NCBI GenBank assembly: GCA_030267565.1 | Contig: BRXU01000016.1 | Coordinates: forward strand, 2,126,501 to 2,190,500 | Reading direction: 5' to 3' | Source: Pleodorina starrii | Taxonomy: Eukaryota > Chlorophyta > Chlorophyceae > Chlamydomonadales > Volvocaceae | Length of the DNA stretch: 64,000 nt | In this document: positions 12,989 to 23,800 of the stretch, piece after piece | How positions within the stretch are numbered: the stretch's first letter is position 1 | Layout: the number at the start of each line of letters is the position of its first letter | The notes under the pieces: model-generated | Database searches by the model: none | What the model was told of the DNA's origin: nothing | The model's input: only the letters and a program-made list of their open reading frames with translations | Made by a program: the position numbers and the translations under genes

Positions 12989-13169
12989 ACATCCATCCAT
13001 TCACGGCACGGACAAAGACACGCAGTTTTTATTATCCGAATTTAGACAGCGCTTTGACGCTTGCTTTGCAAATTGGAAAGCACAGTCTCACGCAATCGAT
13101 CAACTCGATTGGAAAAACCTTGTTCGCCGATAGGGTCCATAGACGCTACCCAACCCTTTGTCTGCAACC

Positions 13170-14046
13170 ATGACTGTCGCCCAGAAGCTTCAGGCATTTT
13201 GGAACCATCCCGCAGGCCCGAAAACAAGTAAGAGGCTTGCGGCAAGCCATCTTTTCTGCCCTTTCGGCGAAAGGCAATCCCAAAGATTTCGTTTATGGAT
13301 TCGGTTGTCGTCCTTCTGCCGACGCCACAGTTCACTTCTGGGCTCCTACGTTCAAGTGGGGCATCTCGCTGGCAAACATCGCCGACCTCGATCGCCCCGC
13401 CGATAAGATCAGCTTGCCACAACAGTGTGGTGAGTTAAACATGCGTTAGGACGTAGCGATCAGCATTCATCTCCAGGGAGCACGTGCTTGCGTCGCAACC
13501 CACGCCGGATGCCCGGAAGCAGGTCTGGGAAACCCCACTTGTCCTCCAGCAGACTATATGAGCCTTCAGTACTATCGAAGCCACTTTCTTTCTGTCTCTC
13601 TTGATTCCACTCACCGATTGCGACCGGCGAACCGCACCCCTGCCCACTGCGTGCCGCAGCTATCACGGCCACCGGCGTGATCTGGTCCCGGTACAGCACC
13701 CAAATCACACCGGTCAACTACAACCTTCTGGCTGTGAATGCCTTCATGGCCGTCACTGGCGCGTACCAGCTGTTCCGAAAGATCAGGTGCGTCTGGTGTC
13801 TGGTGTGGCAGGCACCTCACCTGCCCGCCGGGCCGCTGCCGCGCTCGCCCCCCGCGGTGCCAGGCGCCACCATCGTCCAGTCACCCCGCTCCACCCCACC
13901 CACGGACGTTGACACGGCCTGCACTCAGTGCGCGCTCCCTTCCTTCTCCCAATTAAGACGCATCCCTCCTCCCCACCCGTCACGCAAACCCGCCCCCTTT
14001 CCCCCTCCACAGCTACGACATGGCCCAGCCCGCCGCCACCTCCTAA
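13170..14046 (+). CDS. MPC2: Mitochondrial pyruvate carrier subunit, MPC2 type
   Basis: Four exons are clear: 13170-13227, 13331-13429, 13660-13786 and 14013-14046 (TAA). They give a 105-residue protein, the normal size for this family. The protein starts MTVAQKLQAFWNHPAGPKT, continues across the first junction into IHFWAPTFKWGISLANIADL and then has DKISLPQQC, ATGVIWSRYSTQITP and NYNLLAVNAFMAVTGAYQLFRKI. These are the conserved HFWAP, KWG, PADKIS and TGxIWSRYS signatures of MPC proteins. The three hydrophobic helices insert in the inner mitochondrial membrane, where a heterodimer with MPC1 imports pyruvate for the pyruvate dehydrogenase complex. All introns are GT-AG and begin GTAAG, GTGAG or GTGCG. 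A LINE remnant ends less than 200 bp upstream of the start, so the promoter is short or lies in it. Confidence 0.97.
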
Positions 14047-17000
14047 ATGGCGTCCCGTAATCTTCGAGGGAAGGCCAGGCCCTGCTGAGGTGGATGCGCG
14101 GACGGGCAGGCTGGCGGGCCACAACCCAGTTTATCCCCGGCGGGGCGTGTCGTCCCCTCTCTCTCTCAAATTCTGAGGCGCCTCGGAACAGCGGTCGGGC
14201 CTCGGCGGCGGCGCTACGGCGGCGTCTCCGTCTTGGGCGGGGGGCCGGCAATCGACCGCCGCCGCCGCGGCGACGGCGGCGTCAGAGCGAAGGCGGCTGG
14301 CCCCGACCCTGACCCCATTTGCCTCGTGCTCTTTGCTGCTCTCTCCGCCCGCCGACGTGATGCCCTCGCCTCCTCGAGGGGGAGGAAAGGGATCCCGGGC
14401 AGGGGGGCCCTGGCTCGGGGCTGATGAACGAGTCTGAGGGTCGGTCGCTGCCTGCCGGGGTCAGAGGAGGAGGAGCAGGAGGAGGAGTGAGGGCGGCGTC
14501 GCTGTGCCTGAGATCCTGAGCGAGGGGCTTCTGGGAAGGGGGCTTTTCGCGCTGGGGAGGCGGAGGCGGTCCGGTCTCCGCGCCGAGCGCTTCGCTTCGC
14601 TGCACTCCGCTTCGCTTCGCTCCGCTCCGCTGCGATGCCAGGGGGACGGGGAGGGAGCCGAAGGCGGGCAGTGCGCCCCCCCCTCCGGGTTGAAGTCCCA
14701 GGGGCGCGTCGTTGACGCCACTTTGCTCGGCTGTGGCGTAGCTTATGGTGTGGTTGTTGTGTGGCGTTGTGGGGAGTTGTGCGGCGCGGTACGGTTGCTG
14801 AGTCGGTTGGCGCTGCCGCCAGGGGGGCCCGCGGCGCGTGTCGTCAAAATGGGGGAGGGAAGGAGGGAGAGTTTGGGGGGCGGGGCGCCGGGAGGTGTGT
14901 CCGCACGGTGGCGGCAGCAGGACGGCGGAGACGGCCGCAGCACCTTGGGACGTTGGGAGGGGTTTGCGCTTTGGTGGTGGGCACGTGACCCGTGGGTCGA
15001 TACACGTTGACGGGTGACCCGCGGGCCACGGTACTGCAGGCAATGGCAATATGCATGGACGGTGCTCGTATGCGGCGGTCGTGTGTCGTATCTGAGTAGT
15101 TGTGTGTTGTGAGGTAGGTTGTGGTAGGTTTGCTCGAACGTGTGTGGATATGTTTGTGTGCGTGCGGGAACCCAGGGTAGGGTAGGGCAGGAGGCTCATG
15201 GGGCACATGGCCCTTTTTTCTGTGTGGAACTCGCTACGCTCTGCGCTCGGGCAACATTGCCAGGGGAGGAACGAAGCGCGCGTTGGGCCATGCGAGGTCC
15301 CATTCCTCCGGTGTGGCTGTTTGCGGGTAGATATTTACAGACGACATTTGTAGGGGGGTGTCGTTGTTGCTGACTACCAAAGGCGAGGGGTGGTACCGTA
15401 ACCTATGTATGATATACTATATAGTGTGAGACCCCCCGAGACTGCGCTCGTGTGGAACCTAGGCGGAGGCTCTTGAGGCTCTTGAGCCGCCGTATATCTG
15501 TCGACGACCGCACACACCTTGTCAGCCGGTGCTGCGGCGCTCTGCACCCCCTCCTCCTCCTCCTCCTCCTCCTCACCGACTCTTCGCAAAGCCTTCTGTG
15601 GCGGCGCGCGACTACCCTGTGTCCTCTCAGTCAGCCCCGACGGACGTACCCGAAAGCCCCTGCCGGAAGCCCCTGCCGGCAACGCAGCGGCGGCGCTGCT
15701 CAGCAGCTACGGCACGGCACGGCTACCGGTAGGCGCCGCCCGCATCCGAGCAGAGCCCCCGCCCGCCCTTAAATACGACATGACGTACCCATACTCGTAC
15801 AACGCGGGAGAACAGATTTGGAGGCCAGCGCAACAACAACAATCGAAGGAAACTCATTAGCAACATTAACATCAGTTCCTCCCCAAAAAAGATACTGTTA
15901 CCAACAGCGGTCGCCTGCGGTGCAGTGCACGGTCAGCCGGCCCGCTAGCGCCACTCTTCTTGGAGCCCCACTGTTAGAAAAACGGCAACCACAATCACCG
16001 CAACCGGCGCGAATCATCGCGTCCTTGGCGTGAACCAGGTGACGTCGACTCTCCCCCCCGTCAAGGCTGACAAAGGCTGGAGGCTTTGCTATGATGCAGG
16101 TGTAGCAAACCTCAAGTGTACCACCAGGGGTGTCGCCGCACGAGCATTTGCGCACTGGTGGGCGCTGGCAGGCGGGCATGTTCTCACACACCCTCCCTCG
16201 CGATTGACTTCGTGGTCATCGCAGCATCCGAAGTTTGGCTTGCCCTCTGCCATGCGGTTCACAGTCCCTCCGCAGCCGGCGGTGTCTCTACACACGGATC
16301 ATCCCCGTCGTCGCCATTGCCCCCTCCCTGGCACTCCCTGGCCCTCCCTGCCGCACGGCGCCACGCGCGTTCCCCGCCACGGTCTGCCATGCCCCATGCG
16401 TGTCCTGCCGAGCACCTCACGCTGAGCGGCACTCCAGCAGCAGCAGCCTGCCTGCCTGCGTCACCTCCCCCGCGCCCTTCTCCTCCAGCCACCGCTCATC
16501 GCCCTCATCGCCCCGTGAGGTGGTAGTGCCAGCCCGAGAGCCCGCTAGGAAGAAGATCCGCCGGAGGAGCTCCGAAAGGAATCCCCCTTTCGCCGACCCG
16601 CTGCCACTGCTGCTGCTGCTGCTGGTGTTGGTGGTGGTGATGGTGGTGATGGCCGCGGCCGCGCCTGCAGAGAAACGCAGCGGCGGGGATGGAGAGGAAG
16701 GGAAGGGAGGGGAACGAACAGGCAACGAACAAGCAACGAACTAACAAGCAACGAACAAGCAGCAGCGGCGACAGGGGACGGCGACAGGGGACAAGCGATC
16801 GATGATCACCTGGGGGCGCGGGGGCGGGGGCTGTCACATGTAGCATTTAGCAGTTTTGCAGTTTGATCACACACAATGGTGCTTCTCAGTCAGGTCAATC
16901 CAAGTTTGGAGGGCATGGGAGCGCAAGTATGAGAGGCAGAGGCGCCCGGCCAGGCCCGGCACTCGGGTGCGCGGAAGTGTTGGCGTGAAGTGATGACATC

Positions 17001-17201
17001 CGGGGCAGGAGTGTTAAGCGTTAGGGAGGTGGACGGCCGCCGAACAGCTCAGCCGCGCCCCCATCCGTGAGCAGAGAGTCACAAGACACGATCGGACGGT
17101 GTCACACAAGCGTTGCGTTGCGTTGCCATTCCGGAAGGCCCGGTCAGGTACACAACGCTACCGGGAAAGCCGCGCTACATCACCGCTCGCGCACCCGGCT
17201 T

Positions 17202-17297
17202 CTCGCCGCCGCCGCTCGACAGCCGCTTCAAGTTGTCGAAGAGGATGAGGGCAGCCACACCGGGCGAGAAGGGTCCCGAGGCCGTAAACATGGCCCT
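17202..17297 (-). other. Exon-like segment, paralog 1 (PFSPGVAALILF...)
   Basis: On the minus strand the bases read as an exon between an acceptor (CGCGCAG) and a donor (GTGCGCGAG). They encode AMFTASGPFSPGV followed by AALILFDNLKRLSSGGGEK. A second copy at 19.35 kb has the same splice-site context and conserves most residues while differing at many third positions, a sign of past coding constraint. I do not recognise the family. The short hydrophobic stretch GVAALILF is too short to call a membrane span. No convincing neighbouring exons were found for this copy. Confidence 0.4.
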
Positions 17298-18273
17298 GCG
17301 CGCATAACACCCATACGTGTCAGCTCGTTCAGTAACTTGCGTGCTGAAGTGCGGTTTGCCGGGCATCTACTTACCCCCCTGTGCTGTGCTGTGCTGTGCT
17401 GGGCGGCTGGGATCTGCCTGCCGAGACCAAAAGGACAAAGGCAGGACAAGGCAGGCCACCGCCCGACCATCCGGGCATGGGGCGCAAGGGGCCACGCAGA
17501 CCAGACCGACGCGGGAGAATGCCAACGATACGACTTATTACAGGTGATACGACTTATTACTAGAGATCCGACGGACACGGGGTACCTTTGCCCACTTTTG
17601 ACGCGCTGCAAAGGCCTGGTGGGGCGGGCGCCTGGCCTTCCTTGCTGGCCTTGCGTACTCTCTTTGGTTTCGCGATATTTCGCGCGCACTGCGGTAACAG
17701 TCGCAACGGTGCCGCTACGGTATCAACACTACCTGCCGAATGGCGCTTCTGTTTTTGATACTGGATACAAACAAAAAAGGCGAATCCTTGTGACGGGTCT
17801 CGCACTGCTTGGGACCCCGCGAAGGCCGAGAGCCGTCGCCATCTCGCCAACTGCCACCGAACCTCGGGCTCGCTCTTCACATCACTCGTGGCGCCGACAA
17901 ACGCATTTATAATGACACCCAAACAAGACAACGTGAACGCCTGATTTAGTTCTTCATATTAGTGCTCAAGATGTCAAACGCAATCCACACACACTGCTAA
18001 AGGTGAAAGGCTACATGTGAGCCCGCGCTGCGCTCCGGTGCCAACTGCCAAGCCGGCCAGCGCGCCCAGCAAGCTGCAACGCCTGCGCAGGCTTTTCACC
18101 ATTTCCAAAGCCTGTGTGCGCTTGCTCCACTACCGAATGCGCACCGAGGCGTTATACAGAACGGAGCAGCATGAGTTGGCGGCCCACGGCGCGGTTTGGC
18201 GGCCCTTGACGTTCTGCCTGACAGCATGGCCGGAGGCAGACTTCCCCTCCCACAAGCAATAGCAAACAAGCGC

Positions 18274-18367
18274 GCACTCGACAGGATTCGAACCTATGCG
18301 GGAGATCCCATCTGATCGATCGTGTATGAATTCAAGTCAGACCCCTTGACCACTCGGGCACGAGTGC
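18274..18367 (-). tRNA. tRNA-Ser (anticodon UGA) with a 14-nt intron
   Basis: On the minus strand a complete class II cloverleaf can be folded. The acceptor stem GCACTCG pairs with CGAGTGC, the D arm is CCCGAGTGGTCAAGGGG, and the anticodon stem TCTGA pairs with TCAGA. The loop CTTGAA carries anticodon TGA at 18332-18334. A GGGATCTCCC variable arm and a T arm with GGTTCGAATCC follow. Between position 37 and position 38 lie about 14 extra bases (18317-18330), the canonical place of a nuclear tRNA intron. It reads UCA serine codons. CCA is not encoded, as expected for a eukaryotic nuclear gene. Confidence 0.92.
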
Positions 18368-18927
18368 TGTACAGTACATTCAGACAACCGTCCAGGTGAT
18401 GACAGAAATTAAAACAACATTACTATATAGTAATATATAGCAAGGCAAGTTGACGATCCGTGGGGCAATCAACGGGACGGCGCCCCACCGCAACTAAAGG
18501 TGACGCCCGCACGCCGCCCACACACCCACGCATACACCCAAACGCCCACGCACACATACACGGGGCACACGCTGGCGTTATGCCGTGTGCGCGCACCTGA
18601 TTGCGACGTTTGGGTGGCGCGCTATCACCCTCCCCGCACAACTAATATGTACACAATCATAATTCATAAACTGTACCCCGTGAATATGGTTTCATATGGA
18701 CAGGCTATGTACGCAAATCCCCCCGCTCAGCACACATGATCGCGAGGGGGCGGCTGTCCCTCGGGCATACTCCGTTTCGTCCCACAGTCCTCCACAGGCG
18801 CGCATCAGCAGCCAGCCGTCCGGCGCTCGCCGCCCGCCGCTCATCACCGCCCGCCGCTCGGCGCTCCTCTTCGACATGTACGGTACATGAAGAAACGTCG
18901 TGGGCTCCCCAATGCGACCTTTCATCT

Positions 18928-18958
<31 letters not shown>

Positions 18959-19325
18959 TCTTGCTTGAGTTACTGCTTGTGGAACTTCCGGAAAAGCCGC
19001 CGCAGGAAGCCGGGGAGCAGCCCCTCCTCCGACGACTGCTGCCGGCTGAGGGCGGCGCACCCTTCTTCGCACGGGGCGGAGCGGCGGGGTGATACACGCG
19101 GGCACACGAGGGGGAGATAGAGCCATATTAGGTTCGACCCGATGTATTGTGTGTAATACCCCGCGATCAAGGTGTGCATTTGAGGCAAGGAAAGATGGGT
19201 TTGGGCAACGCAGATCACGCGGGGGAGACGGACATCCCACCCATGTTGTTGTTCGATGCGTAATTCGCATCCCAATAAATGAATCACAGCTTTGTGCAAT
19301 TTTTTGCACTGCTCTCGCGCACCTG

Positions 19326-19427
19326 CTGACTCGCCCCCGCTCGACATGCGCTTGATTTTGTCGAAAAGGATGAGGGCGCCCACGCCGGGAGAGAAGGGTC
19401 ATGGAGCGGTCAGCATTGCCTGGGCAC
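19326..19427 (-). pseudogene. Exon-like segment, paralog 2, with in-frame TGA
   Basis: This is the second copy of the exon-like segment at 17.2 kb. On the minus strand, after an acceptor (GTGCCCAG), it reads AMLTAP, then TGA, then PFSPGVGALILFDKIKRMSSGGESA before the donor GTGCGCGAG. The TGA stands where the other copy has GGA (Gly), so this copy looks inactivated by one base change unless splicing avoids it. A following exon could start near 19045 and encode AGSSRRRRGCSPASCGGF and then a Gln run. That continuation is speculative. Confidence 0.4.
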
Positions 19428-20786
19428 ACGTCCAATGATGCCATACACAAAAAATAGTTTGTGAGCAGCAAAAGATGATGGGCGCGATCCGCCAAATGCT
19501 TCGATAACTTCCCGCGACACTTTATACCCTCAAATTCCCCTTTTACACGAAAAGGGTACTAAAACATACGTTAGATATTTCACTATCAAAAACATCATGC
19601 TGCCTTACCTGGGAGCCCTGGCGTGCGTGAAGGGGTCTTCGCGAGCGCCTCGATGATTTCTTTGTTGAATCCTTTTATCCGCAAGCTCGTGCCAGGCGCT
19701 CTGGAACCACAGGCAATTATAACAGCTGAATACTACTGAACAGGTCTTTTATACATCGCCAAGCTCTACGAAAGGCCAGAAGAGTGGAAACCGTCAACCA
19801 ACCGCTCGCCTACTGCCGGCTCCCGCCTCACTCTTGTATAATACCATGCTACGATGGCATGCCGGCATCCGCCTGACTTTTATGTGGTACAGACCTACGG
19901 GGTAAATTAAGTTGGCGAGGCTTAGAACACTTGCTTTTTCAAATTTACCATTTTATAACAGTCAAGTCACACTTGTGCCTAACAGAAGAAGGTTGCGGTC
20001 TTGCGGCGAGTGAGAACAGTTCCAACCGTCGCAGCAGAGCTGAACGCTGCAATCCTGCGCGACGGTCTTGGCTGCGCCTTCAAACCACGAGGACCGACAT
20101 GTTTGGCGCCATGTCCGCTTCCTGGACCCTGCCCCACCGCTTCCTCGCGCTCCTTCGAACATGCAGCCAATCTTCGTTCAGTCAATCTTCAGCCCCGCAC
20201 ACACGCCTCCCACACCAGGCCTTTGCTAGCGACCGCAAACCCACCCAGCACACATCACGACCCCCCACACCACACCCCCACCCCGCAGCCAAGCCCCGAA
20301 CACGCGTAGAACACACGACCTATCGCAGCGCGTCTCCTGTTGCCGTTGCCCGGCAATTGTGTGGGCGAGGAGCTCCCGAGGGCTGGCGGGGAAGCTGTTG
20401 CCTGGCTCTACCCTTCATGGAGCAGCAGCGGGCCCTTCCTCCCTGCAGCCTTCTCCTGCGCAGTTCCGTCCCGAGCCACAAAGTGTGGCACACACAGACA
20501 TACCGGTACGTTCCCGCCGCAATTTGTGGCTCTCCTTGGACTCATTAATCAGTACACGGTAGCCCCCTGCCCCCCTGCCTGCAGGCAGCCGGGTGCGGCA
20601 GCCGGGTCGCGTCTGCAGCTGCGCCGTCGGGGCCGTCGTGGCCCGGCAGATGGTCCAGACAGACACGCATGACGTTGCGCCAAAAGCCCCCCCCCCGGGC
20701 GCCTCCCGCACGCGGCCCCCTCATCCTCACGCGGCCCCGTCCCCCCCCCCCCCCGCCCTCCGCAACCATCCACCCCCTCCCGCCAA

Positions 20787-20791
20787 TTACA
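20787..20791 (-). terminator. Polyadenylation signal TGTAA of the kelch gene
   Basis: On the minus strand TGTAA lies about 80 bases after the stop codon at 20868. TGTAA is the standard chlorophyte polyadenylation signal. It supports the stop of the last kelch exon. Confidence 0.6.
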
Positions 20792-20867
20792 AGTTCACAA
20801 ACCCTCCTTCCCTCTCCCTCATCCCTCCCTCTCCCCCTGAACCCCTCCCCCCCACACACAGCACAGC

Positions 20868-23800
20868 TCATCTCCCCCCGCTCGCCCCCACCTCCGCCCC
20901 CGCCCCCGCCCCCGCCAGCAGCTCCCCGTATGCGGCCATCACCCTCGCCACCTCCCCCAGCCGCAGCTCCTCCGGCCGCACCCCCGCCAGCCAGTGAGAG
21001 TGGGAGGCAACCAGCCAAGACAGAGACACAGGATCGGCTGATGCCCCGCCGCCGCCGCCGCCGCTGCCGCCGCCGCCGCTGTCACCTGAGCGCTGCCGCG
21101 CCGCCAGCTGCTCCTCCTGCTCAAGCCTCTCCCAGCCGAGGGTGGCGCGGGCCTTGAGCAGGGTCTGGTGGCGGTGGGGCCGGAAGGAAGGAAGGAGGGA
21201 GGGACGGAGGGGGGCACAGGGGTTTAAGGGGGAGAGGAGGACGGGAAGGGACGTAGGGGAATGTTGGGAGAGCACATGCACGCACGCACACGCACATGCA
21301 CACACACGCCCCGTCACCGTCCCTGCAACCCAGACCCGCCGCTCCCCCGCCGCGCCCCAACCCCACCCCATCCCGCTTCCCCCTCCCCTCCCTCCCCCAC
21401 CCTTACCTGGCAGTCCGCCAGCACCAGCCCCAGCTGCCCCACCGTCAGCCGCTCCGGATTGCTGCTCGCCAGGTGGGCCCGAGCACACGACACAGCCCAC
21501 CCGGCATCAACACCGCCACCGCCACCGCCACCATTATCGTTTCTGGTGGTAGTGGCAGTGGTGGTGGTGGTGGTGGTGTTGTCTGCCGCCAGTCTGCGGC
21601 CCAGAGCCGCCAGAGCCGAGGCCGGGTCGGCGCAGGGGGTGGCGGCGTCGTCGGGGCCGAGTGCGGCGGCGCTGACTCGGGCGGAGGTGGTGGCGGAGGT
21701 GGAGGGCAGGGGCGGCAGTCCCAGGCCGGCGCGGAGGCGCTCCAGGGGGCCCCGCAGGTCGGACGAGGAGGAGGGGGAGGGGGAGGAGGGCGAGGAGGTC
21801 GCCGGGCCTGAGGGGCCTGCGTGGGGGCGTGGGGGCGGGATTCGCAGGGCGCGAGGGAGGAGGAGGACGCGGAGGTTTGGGACTGCCCCGCCCCCAATCC
21901 TCCGGAGGCGGGGGCCCGCCTCAACATAACCCAGCCCAGCCCAGCCCAGCCCAGCCCAGCCCAGCCCAGCCCAGCCCAGCCCAGCCCAGCCTGTCAACCC
22001 GCCTCCCTGGACTGTCATCCCCTACCTCCCGCCGTCCCTCCCTCCCTCCCCTCCTCCCATGCGCCCACTCACTCGTCGGGGACAATTTGCTGCCCTCAGC
22101 ACCGGCCGGGGGATGGTACGGCGTCTGCGGTGGCGGCGCCGCCGCCGCCGCCTGGCCACCCCGGTTCACGGAACCGTCAAGCAGCCGCGACAGGATCCCA
22201 CCGCCGCCGCCGGCGCCGCCTCCTGTCGGCGACGTCGACAGCTGTCCGCCGCCGCTGCCGCCGCCGCTGCCGCCAGCTGCCGCCGCCGCCGCCGCCGCCG
22301 GTGTGGCGGTGGCGGTGGCGTCTTTCGACAGCAGCGTGCTTACTTGCTTTGTGAGCCGGTTGAAGGCCAGAGAGGCCTTATCCGCTATTCTCTCCCGCCC
22401 GCCGCCCTGCTGCCCCTGCCCCTGCTGCCCCTGCCCCTGCCCCTGCTGCTGCCCTCCGCTTGTGGAACCACCACCACCACCACCAGCGGTGGTGGTGGTG
22501 CCGAGGGTGGAAGCATCGACGGGGGCGGCAGGGAGGGATCCCCAGGATCTCGACGACGCCATGCCGCCGCCAGGCTCCGGAACCGGGTACGACGCCGGTA
22601 CGGGCACCAGCGCCGACGCCGCCGCCGCATCCAGCGCCGAGCCGGAGCTGCTGCTCAGACTGCCGCCGCCGCCGCCGCCAGCGGCGGAAGCGGCGGTAAC
22701 GCCGCCGGCGGGCCGGCCCGACGACGCCGGCGGTACCAGCTGCGGCGGCGGGTGGTGCTGCCGCCCGTCGGCGCCGTCGGCGCCGGCGGCGCCGCCGGCG
22801 GCCGTCGCCGCCGGCGGCGGCGGTGCGCTGCGTCTGAGCAGGTTCGCTAGGAGCGTCGGGTTGGCGATCAGGGGCCCCTGAGGGGAGGGGGGCGCTGCCA
22901 GAGGGGCGGCAGGGGCCGATGCAGCAGCCGCCGGAGGCGGCGGCGGCGGCGGCGACGGGGCTGCTGTTCCTGCTGCTGCCGCTGGCCCTGTTGGCCCAGT
23001 TGGCGCTGGTGGCGGGTGGGCTCGGGGCCGGTTGGCATAGACGGCGAGCAGTGCGGTGGCGAGGGTCTCGGGGCGGGGAGCGGTGAGGACGGGGGTCAGG
23101 TTGTCGGGGCCCTGCGAGCAAAGGGGCGCAGGTCGTCGAGGGGATGGCTGAAAGGGGCGAGGGCGAGAGCCGAGAGGGCGACGCATGTGCCGGGCCGGGC
23201 CGGGCCGGGCCGGGCCGGGCCGGGGCCGGGGCCGGGGGCCGGGGCGGGGGCGGGGCCCTCAGCGGCTGATGTCCACCGCGGCGAGGGGTCCACTGGCAAG
23301 AGGCAGCCCTCCCCCCCCCCGCCGCCGCCGCCACCGCCACCTCGCTCCAACCGCTGACCGCCGAGCTGCCTTGTGCTGCTGCTGCAGACGGCGTCATGCA
23401 GACGTACCTAACCTTTCACGGGCTACGGCTTGTCCCTGGAAACAAACAAACAAAGAAACAACCCCCAGGACCACCCGCAGCCACCCACCATCGCCAGCCA
23501 CCAGGCGTCCGCACAGATGCCGTCCCGCTTCCTGCCCCCCACCAGCAGCAGCCGCCCCTCCGACCCCACGGGCAGCAGCGAGTGACACATGCGCTCCTGG
23601 GGAAGCGGCAGAAGAGCAGACTGCGGCTGTGGCTGCTGGTGGTGTTGGGAGGGTGGCTGGTGGCCCTCGCCCTGCTGTGCCGCCTCTGCCGCGGCGGCCG
23701 CCTGCTGCTGCAGCAGGGGCAGTAGGGAGGGGTCTTCCAGTGCTGAGCCGCTAAAGGTGGTGGCGCCCTCGGGGGACTCCACTCGATGCCAGCTGGGGGG

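Larger units (their letters stand above)
14047..20786. other. Convergent intergenic region with a tRNA and exon-like relics
   Basis: This lies between the 3' ends of the pyruvate carrier gene (+) and the kelch gene (-). Apart from the tRNA-Ser at 18.3 kb and the two exon-like segments at 17.2 and 19.35 kb listed separately, I see no supportable gene. From 17.3 to 20 kb the DNA is AT-richer than the flanking genes. A 15-bp tandem pair (GATACGACTTATTAC) lies at about 17525-17562. A minus-strand CAG run at about 18928-18955 would encode Gln if it is coding. Confidence 0.4.
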
